Shown: in pieces, positions 11,013-64,000 of the stretch
Position numbering within the stretch: position 1 is the first letter of the stretch
How the letters are laid out: each line of letters starts with the position of its first letter
Assembly (NCBI GenBank): GCA_026929865.2
Contig: CM049408.1
Location: 5,287,501 to 5,351,500, forward strand
DNA from: Hyperoplus lanceolatus
Lineage: Eukaryota; Chordata; Actinopteri; Uranoscopiformes; Ammodytidae
Length of the DNA: 64,000 bases
Direction of reading: 5' to 3'
Notes under the pieces: model-generated
The model's input: the letters and a program-made list of their open reading frames with translations, nothing else
The model's database searches: none
Told to the model about the DNA's origin: nothing
Program-made: the position numbers and the translations under genes

Positions 11013-12116
11013 CAGTATCTCACAAAAGTGAGTACACCCCTCACATTTTCTTCAAATATTTCATTATATATTTTCATGGGACAGCACTTAAGAAATGACA
11101 CTTTGATACAATGTAAAGTAGTCAGTGTACAGCTTGTATAACAGTTTTAATTTACTGTCCCTTCAAAATAACTCGACACACAATGTCTAAAGTGCTGGCA
11201 ACAAAAGTGAGTACACCCCTAAGTGAAAATGTTCAAATTGGGCCCAAAGTGTCAATATGTTGTGTGGCCACCATTATTTTCCAGCACTCCCTTAACCCTC
11301 TAGGGCATGGAGTTCACCAGAGCTTCACAGGTTGCCACTGGAATCCTCTTCCACTCATTAATGACGACATCACGGAGCTGGTGGATATTAGAGACCTTGT
11401 GCTCCTCCACGTTCCGTTTGAGGATGCCCCACAGATGCTCAATAGGGTTTAGGTCTGAGACATGCTTGGCCAGTCCATCACCTTTACCCTCAGCTTCTGT
11501 AGCGAGGCAGTGGTCGTCTTGGAGATGTGTTTGGGGTCGTTATCATGTTTGAATACGGCCCTGCGGATCATGCTCTGCTTCAATATTTCACAGTACACGT
11601 TAGCATTCAATTACCTGTAGATCCCCAGTGCTGGCAGCACTCATTTAGCCCCAGACCATGACACTCCCACCACCATGCTTGACTGTAGGCAAGACACACT
11701 TGTCTTTGTACTCCTCACCTGGTTGCCGCTCCACACTCTTAACACCATCTGAACCAAATAAGTTTATCTTGGTCTGATCAGACCACAGAGATGATTCCAA
11801 TGATCCATGTCCGTAGTCTGCTTGACTTCAGCAAACTGTTTGTGGGCTTTCTTGTGCATCATCTTTAGAATAGGCTTCCTTCTGGGACCACAGCCATGCA
11901 GACCAGTATGATGCAGTGTGCGGTGTATGGTCAAAGCACAGACAAGCTGATCCCCCATCCTTTCAAGCCCTTCAGCAAACTGGCAGCACTCATAAAGCCA
12001 ACCTCTGGATATGACGCTGAGCATATGCACTCAACCTTCGTAAACTGGGCTGCAGGGGAGTATTCCAATATGATAACGACCCCAAACACACCTCCAAGAT
12101 GACCACTGCCTAACTT
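11013..12116 (-). mobile_element. Tc1/mariner-like transposon, broken and rearranged
   Basis: After a TA dinucleotide the left end reads CAGTATCTCACAAAAGTGAG and then TACACCCCTC, a known Tc1-type fish terminus. The word GTGAGTACACCCCT repeats at 11208. Between about 11300 and 12030 the minus strand encodes pieces of a Tc1 transposase: DNDPKH is recognisable near 11555-11515 and a helix-turn-helix side part near 12030-11764, in different frames with stops. No right terminal repeat is present. At 12057-12113 a second copy of the DNDPKH segment appears on the plus strand, so the distal part has been duplicated and inverted. Confidence 0.8.
12057..12113 (+). pseudogene. Inverted fragment of Tc1 transposase
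   Basis: The plus strand reads VFQYDNDPKHTSKMTTA and then a stop. The same segment occurs on the minus strand at about 11555-11500. This is debris of the adjoining Tc1 copy or of a second related insertion. Confidence 0.75.
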
Positions 12117-13216
12117 TCTCACCTCATTTAGTATTCAATTCAATTCAGCATCAGTGTGTACAGTTCACATATTCATCACATCACAGTATGCCACACACAC
12201 ATCACATAGCAGCAGTCCAACATTGGTCAGTATAGGCAACAAACTTGCAAAGCACAATACATGAAGAGTAGGCAATACAAAACATAATTAATACATAAAT
12301 AAATAGAACAGTAATTAGTAGTTGAGTTAAAGTTAAAAGGAATGATGTTGAAAATGTATGTGTAAATAGATAAATGAATCAGCTGTTCATACGTCTGATG
12401 GATGTAGGCATGAAACTCAACATGGCTCTCTTAGTCACCCTTCCTTTTCTGTCAATGTTATTTTAGGCTTTACATATTTCTCCTGTTAATGTAAAACCCT
12501 AATAAACCTTTTGCTATTTATCTTTCTTTTCTCTCTAAGACATCGATCAAAATGTTCTGTGTCAGGCTATATTTTTTTATTTAAATTTGAAATGTATTAA
12601 TCAGGGACATCGATATTACAACCAATGTCCATATGCCAGGGTGAGCTGTAAACCGTTTCTTTACACCTGTAGTGCCTGAGCAGGAGGACAATTTAAAAGG
12701 TACATTAAAAAGTATTATATAAGACACAGTATAACACATATCAGACAATAACTCAGTCTGATGAATAAGATACAGTTAAGGAAATAAAAAAATAAAAAAA
12801 ACATTATATTAATTGCTCTAAACATTCATGAAATGATACTGCAATATTAAAATAGATAGCAACAAAACACAACAACGCAACTGATCCTGTTAAATCGCAT
12901 GTCACCTCTACCAAGTCAACCTACCTGTATCACCTGTCACTCATGCATTGGCCATGCCCACCATGCCTATGATAGGTCGGCTCTTCAGCCATGTGACTTC
13001 CTTGTTGTCTCCCTTCGTCCCAAACATCAGCCAGAACAAAGTAAGCATGGATGTGAGTTACTGGGGACTTTTGCCCTGAAATACAGTAATTACTTTGCAA
13101 ATGGAAAGTAACTGACCTGGAATTGTTTATTTCATTTGACTAGATTCCTGAGTTAACCATGTGTGTATAATAATCTTTATTAAGGACTCAGATGGTCCAC
13201 TCACATCCAACATACA
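12117..13216. other. Intergenic
   Basis: No gene is supported. The sequence is AT-rich with CA-rich patches. The stretch at 12130-12440 looks like the kind of untranslated LINE tail often seen in fish (it starts with ATTCAATTCAATTCAGCA), but I cannot assign it. The 70-codon frame at 12899-13111 has no motif. Confidence 0.5.
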
Positions 13217-14326
13217 CAGAGCCGGCCCAAGCCTTCAGGGGGCCCTAAGCGAAATATGATTAGGGGGCCCCTCTCCAATGTTAGCGCTGCTGAAACTATA
13301 GATCTTAGTTAATTATCATTCACACACCCAGTGTTTTCCGCTAGTGCCTCCACTGTGCAAAAATATTAGACAGCCTGGAATCAGACCCTCCTAGGGGGGT
13401 CCGGGGGTATGCCCCCCCGGGAGATTTTTTTAACCTTTTTAAAGTGAAATGCATGAATCTGGTGCACTTTGAGAGGAAAATTATGAGGCTAAATCTGAGA
13501 AATTTTGTGTGAACAAATAATTTGGAGACACTGGGTCTGATGAATTAGAAGCTATTGAAGAAGGACACATGGATTTTCCATAACAATATTAATTTAATAT
13601 AAAATAAAATATTATGGAGGGTCCTCTGGGTTGGGCTTGGAGCTCTTTTTCTTTTACGGGACATATTTCTCTGTAATATAATGAATGCGTTTAAGATTAT
13701 TTTTTTTGCATTTTCAAGCTTTTTTATTAGATAGTACAGCGTTGAAATGGGGAGACAGAGAGAGAGAGGGGGGATGACCTGCAGTAAAGGTCCACGGGTA
13801 GGATTTGAACCCGCGACCACTGCAACGAAGGCCGGAGCCAATATGGTACACGCTCTATCCACTATGCCACCAGAGCGCCCCAATGAATGCATTTAAATGC
13901 AGTGTGAGGAACTAAGCAGAAGAACTCTGTTGTCCAGCTACTGTATCTTTTTTTCCACAGACAAGGCTGAAATAGGCTATTGACTATACACAGTGCATGG
14001 GCAACTGAGGGCAGCCCCATTTCCAATTGTTTTTAAATAAACTCAATATACACTGTGCATGGATGTGAACGTGACATGATCAGATAATTTCGGATTTCCT
14101 CCCAGATGAACTGATTACATTTTTAGGCTATTAATTATCAAACCAACCAAAACATTTTATTCCTTTTTTTGTATGATAACTTACATTTGCATAATATGAT
14201 GTTAATATCAAACACACAAACTAAAAAAATAAATAAATCATTTTTTTTTTTTTTTGGAGGGGGCCCCCCAGGCAGTCTGGGGCCCTAAGCGGCCGCCTAG
14301 TTCGCTTATGCCTCGGGCCGGCTCTG
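13217..14326. mobile_element. hAT-like non-autonomous DNA transposon
   Basis: The left end reads CAGAGCCGGCCCAAGCC. The right end, inverted, reads CAGAGCCGGCCCGAGGC. Just inside each end is a GGGGCCCTAAGCG-like word. The inverted ends are seen directly; the hAT label rests only on the look of the termini, and I see no clear 8-bp target duplication. The interior is AT-rich with no transposase frame and holds a nested SINE. Confidence 0.7.
13695..13881 (-). mobile_element. tRNA-derived SINE nested in the hAT-like element
   Basis: On the minus strand the head (13881 to about 13790) has an A box, TGGCATAGTGG, and a B box, GGTTCAAATCC. A short body and an A-rich end follow. It is flanked by a 15-bp target duplication, AATGAATGCRTTTAA, at 13680-13694 and 13882-13896 with one mismatch. 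It is not a working tRNA gene: the tRNA-like part runs directly into a SINE body. Confidence 0.85.
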
Positions 14327-15276
14327 ACACACACACATAGAACACATTAAAATAAATTACTCAATAAAATACTGTACTAAAATAGGTGCAAGCTATCATG
14401 TCAATGCTTTCGAAGCCTGGATGTTAACCGATGGCCCATCATAGGGTTGGTTGAGGCTATAATGATGCTATTTTCTGATAAATCCAATCGACACAGGAAA
14501 TTGAACATTAACTTTCGTAACAGTGCCTGACATGTAGGTACATTAGAGGACACAAATAACTGGCTAGCACTGTGCCACCTAGGTGTATAAAAGAGAGGAG
14601 GGAGTTTAAAATAATCTAATGTATCATGACCATTTGTTATGTAAGATCAGTAATGTTTAGACTTTCATATCTTTTCTTTAGAATACTAATCCTTAAATCG
14701 TCTCGTCTGTTGTACAGTCTACATCGATCTGAACATTGAGTGAACAGCACCCTGGGCCCTGTGTTTTAAATGTGCATACTACATGTTCTCTGATCCAACG
14801 TCACATAAACCATGCAGTTTTTATCCAAGTCCATTAAGGAGCATTACTCATGTGAACAGATCGGCTTAGTTTTGAAATAATAATATTTGAATTTCATTTT
14901 AAACATGTGGCAGTTGGTTCAGTTTCTGATAGCTATTTGACAATACAGAACATAAATGTGGACAAGCCTGTGTGACTGTAGTTGCTTTTCCTCAACATGA
15001 CCAGCAGATGAAGCTGTTATTTCATCGTGTAGATCATGAATGGGCTGTGAGACCGAAAGACAGGATGGAAAACTCTAACCACTATACACCACAAGCACCC
15101 TCCGTCATTTGGGATTGAGTGAGAAGAGTGAAATCATCGAAATTAGCTTTTGCGTATGGAATCCAATCATTTTTGGCTTTCACTTATAGGATATAGGTTA
15201 ATACTGTAAATGCTTTTGTACAAATACACAAGGATATACAGGTAGCAGGCCCAGATCTTTGGCATTTCTCCATTAA

Positions 15277-15588
15277 AGCTAAAGTAAGCGATTCAGGAGA
15301 ACGCTTGTTGTCCAAAATCACTTACTGTCAAAATCAAGCAAATTCTCCCCAAGATCCGCTACCTGTCCATAGTGTGTCTGTCAAAAGAAAATCTGGTGTT
15401 ACAGCCTAGGATCTGTAGACAAGTAAACAAAGGGGGCCCATGGCAACTTGCGCATTTACAGAGCCTAGGCTGGATTTCTTTTCACGCATACACTGTGCGT
15501 GTGGTAGCATATTGTGAGGAGATATTCACTGATTTTTACAAAAGGGGATTTTGACAACAAAACTTCTCCAGAATCACTGACTTCACCT
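15277..15588. mobile_element. TTAA-flanked MITE, family B, complete copy
   Basis: The left flank TTAA is followed by AGCTAAAGTAAGCGATTC, GCTTGTTGTC and CAAAATCACTTA. The right side is the inverse: GGATTTTGACAACAA, CTTCTCCAGAATCACTGAC, TTCACCT, then TTAA. The arms are 50 bp or more and diverged. No coding capacity. Other copies or parts are at 3628, 30621, 37408, 39108 and 54738. Confidence 0.85.
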
Positions 15589-16585
15589 TTAATGCATGTC
15601 TGTAGATCCTGCTATGAGTGTGTATGTCTAGTCCTTGTGAGTGAACATGAAAATGAGATCAGAGTGAATGAATGAAAATCCCCAAATGAGAGGATTAAAA
15701 GTACATGGTTTTATTCTTAGGAGCCTGTTAATTGTCAGAATAAAGCCCTTAATATCATAATTTTCAACACTGACATCTTTGAATGCAGTTGGGAACTGTT
15801 ATCATCTAAGTTCTCTTGAATTGAGAGAAAACCCTACAGAGTAATCGCACACACCCATCCATACCCATATACTGTAAAAATACAGAAGCAATATGAATTT
15901 ACCAAGTGGGGAGGTTGTTTTGACAGATCCTGCTCCAAGCAAAAGTTGAAAGTAAAATGTTTTCCTTCAAAATAATTTTTTTCTTTAAATGTAACTCCTA
16001 AAAAGGAAGAGGCCCATGCATTTTGTGTGACACAATAACACAAGTGGGTTACACAGTTAAGTTGGATTTAACTCTGTTCCTAAACTTCCCATCCCCTAGA
16101 GGAGAGGTGGGGCAGGTCCCGGACCATCAGTGTGGATCCCATAGTCCCATTGAGAATTCCAACAAGCTTGTATTATAGTGCTGACATGTGTTTCATTACA
16201 AAAAGGCCTGATGGAATATGGCACTATTATGTATATTGGTATGCGGAAAAGGTACTGATAAGAACTTCAAGAGCAGTTACTTATTGATGGCTAGTAGTGG
16301 AATATTTGCCTTTGCACCCCTAGCAGTCCTATTTAAACTTGCCTGTCTGTTTCTCACTATTTGTTTCTGCACTTTTTCATTTAGCTTATCATTCATGCAG
16401 CACATGCTCAGTTCCTTAAATACAAGCAGCTCTTCATCTGAAACAAGCTTAATGTCATATTCATTGGATACCAGGCCTTATTTGTCTTTATACATTTCAT
16501 GTGGAGGGAGTCAAGACCTTTGGTGAATCATTCTGACTGAATAATTTGATTACATAAACATGCGAACAGGTTATGCTATTGCCCT

Positions 16586-16609
16586 ACTATCTATCTATCT
16601 ATCTATCTA

Positions 16610-16670
<61 letters not shown>

Positions 16671-16679
16671 TTATCTATG
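16586..16679. repeat. (CTAT)n(CTGT)n compound microsatellite
   Basis: About 6 CTAT units followed by about 16 CTGT units, seen directly. Confidence 0.97.
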
Positions 16680-17040
16680 TAGCATAATCAGAAATGTAAA
16701 ACAACTGCTGGTCAGAGTCAACAAGTAATTTAAATATGCAACTTTGGGCAATGGGGAAATCTTATTGTGTAAGCAGCAAAACAATTGTTGAATAATCACA
16801 AAAAAGTGTCAGATAGCTGATAATGATATAATCATCTGTTCCAGCCCTACCCGTTATAAAGGTTAGGGTCATTAAAATTGCAGCCTATGCCACTAATGTA
16901 ATGTAGGCTGCCTAGGGTATTAGGCATACAGCATGTCTCTAACTCACTAAGTCACTGTGTTTGTATACCGATGGGTGTCAGCGTTCTTAGTTGGATGAAT
17001 AAATACACTTTATTTTGAAGTGGTTGATTTTTAATGATTT

Positions 17041-17243
17041 TAATATTTCCTCCTACCTGATGGCGCACGCGACCGGTGTGGGCACGTCTCAAGCAGTGTG
17101 AAGCAACCCGCTCTGCAGGTTGTCCCGGTGCACACCCCTCCTGCAGCTATAAGTAGGACCAGGCTTACTCTCTCCTGCTTTATCTTCCCCTGCTCGCACT
17201 CTCTGCTAGGACTTTGTGTAGGCTATTTACCCCTTTTTTCATC
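17041..17243 (+). promoter_or_regulatory. Probable crybg1 promoter and 5' UTR
   Basis: The base composition turns GC-rich with several CpGs just upstream of exon 1. A TATA-like TATAAGTA sits at 17148-17155, which would place transcription start near 17180 and give a 5' UTR of about 60 bases. The initiator ATG at 17244 is the first good ATG and has A at +4 in a TTCATCATGA context. The upstream TTG-started frame is not needed. Confidence 0.5.
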
Positions 17244-63373
<46,130 letters not shown>

Positions 63374-64000
63374 GTATACGTCAATATTAAAAAAGTCCAC
63401 TACAATCTTTCTAGCCACAGTCTTGGGCTCTGTTCGAAATGACCTACTAAGGTCCCACTCATACTCATTTTGACGTCAATTTGAGAATGTGACAGCTTTG
63501 TGTGCGTGTTTGTGTAGGCGAGAAATGCCCAGATGAGTACTTACTGCCAAGAAGATTTTGTGTATGGATCGATAGGTTACTTTTCCTACTGCCCCACAAA
63601 GCATTGCATCTTATCAAACGACACAGAGTTATTATTTTTTTATTCTTTATTGCCTGTATACTTCAGTATAAAGGGTCCCACGAACCTTTCATACACACAA
63701 TAGATCGTTAAGTAGACAGTATGTAGTATATACGACATATATGTTGAGTATTTAGTAGGGAGGACGTCAGTAGGGCTTTTCAAACACAGCCTTGGATCTA
63801 AATAAATTAGTAGATGGGAATTTAAATCCATATTAAAATGAGCAACCTTTTTACCTCAGCACTGTAACCTTTCGAGCAAGCTCTGCAAAGGACCTGAGTG
63901 GTTAAACATTGAAATGTTCATATTCCTGCGACAGGTTTTGACGGGGACACATGAAATTCCCTTAATCAGTGTAGACTAAGCTTTTAGAATAGAAGGGGTT
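63374..64000. other. crybg1 intron 19, incomplete
   Basis: A MITE-like stretch at about 63426-63791 has GGCTCTGTTCGAAATGACCT at the left and, read inverted, GGCTGTGTTTGAAAAGCCCT at the right. The remainder is unassigned. No exon is seen before the window ends. Confidence 0.6.

Larger units (their letters stand above)
14327..17040. other. Intergenic upstream of crybg1
   Basis: No gene found. It holds the complete MITE at 15277-15588 and a (CTAT)(CTGT)n microsatellite at 16586-16679. The frame at 16218-16526 is hydrophobic and serine-rich but has no recognisable domain and no sign of being a gene. Confidence 0.55.

Overview
The window looks like nuclear DNA of a bony fish (teleost). The coding exons are vertebrate and split by GT-AG introns. 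The spaces between them are filled with typical fish repeats: Tc1-like transposons, an RTE-type LINE with a GATG-like tail, tRNA-derived SINEs, short TTAA-flanked elements and very long CA/TG, CTTT and CTAT microsatellites. I cannot name the species.

There are two host genes. (1) On the minus strand at 1098-2195 is a single-exon chemokine receptor ORF, best read as CCR6 (365 aa). Its start codon lies directly behind a splice acceptor and a likely poly(A) signal lies 3' of it. (2) On the plus strand, from 17244 past the right edge, is crybg1 (AIM1, absent in melanoma 1). I could chain 19 coding exons with consistent splice phases, giving about 3235 residues. The first five exons encode a very long, charged, low-complexity N-terminal region of 2697 residues, including one 5.1-kb exon. 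Exons 6-19 encode 11 of an expected 12 beta/gamma-crystallin Greek-key motifs. The last motif and any C-terminal lectin domain lie beyond base 64000.

Layout: 1-1000, no gene; 1011-2195, ccr6; 2196-17040, intergenic and rich in mobile DNA. This stretch holds a 5-kb TTAA-flanked element that contains a complete 3.2-kb LINE, a roughly 180-bp tandem repeat array and a SINE, followed by a rearranged Tc1 element and a hAT-like element with its own nested SINE. 17040-17593 is the crybg1 promoter and exon 1. 17594-37912 is a 20-kb first intron with a LINE fragment, a full-length dead Tc1 element, a second TA-flanked element, two SINE copies and most of the long microsatellites. 37913-63373 holds the remaining crybg1 exons, with several small transposons in the introns.

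Most interesting points: the crystallin part of crybg1 is built from a repeated five-exon module (one micro-exon plus four motif exons) with repeating splice phases; one crystallin exon is bracketed on both sides by TG repeats in a TGnTn arrangement; the giant exon carries four diverged copies of a coding repeat of about 145 codons; the N-terminus carries a MARCKS-like basic/FSFK segment; and several TTAA-AGGT families of short transposons recur through the window. I saw no CRISPR array, functional RNA gene, virus or novel defence system. All family assignments rest on recognition by eye, not on database searches.
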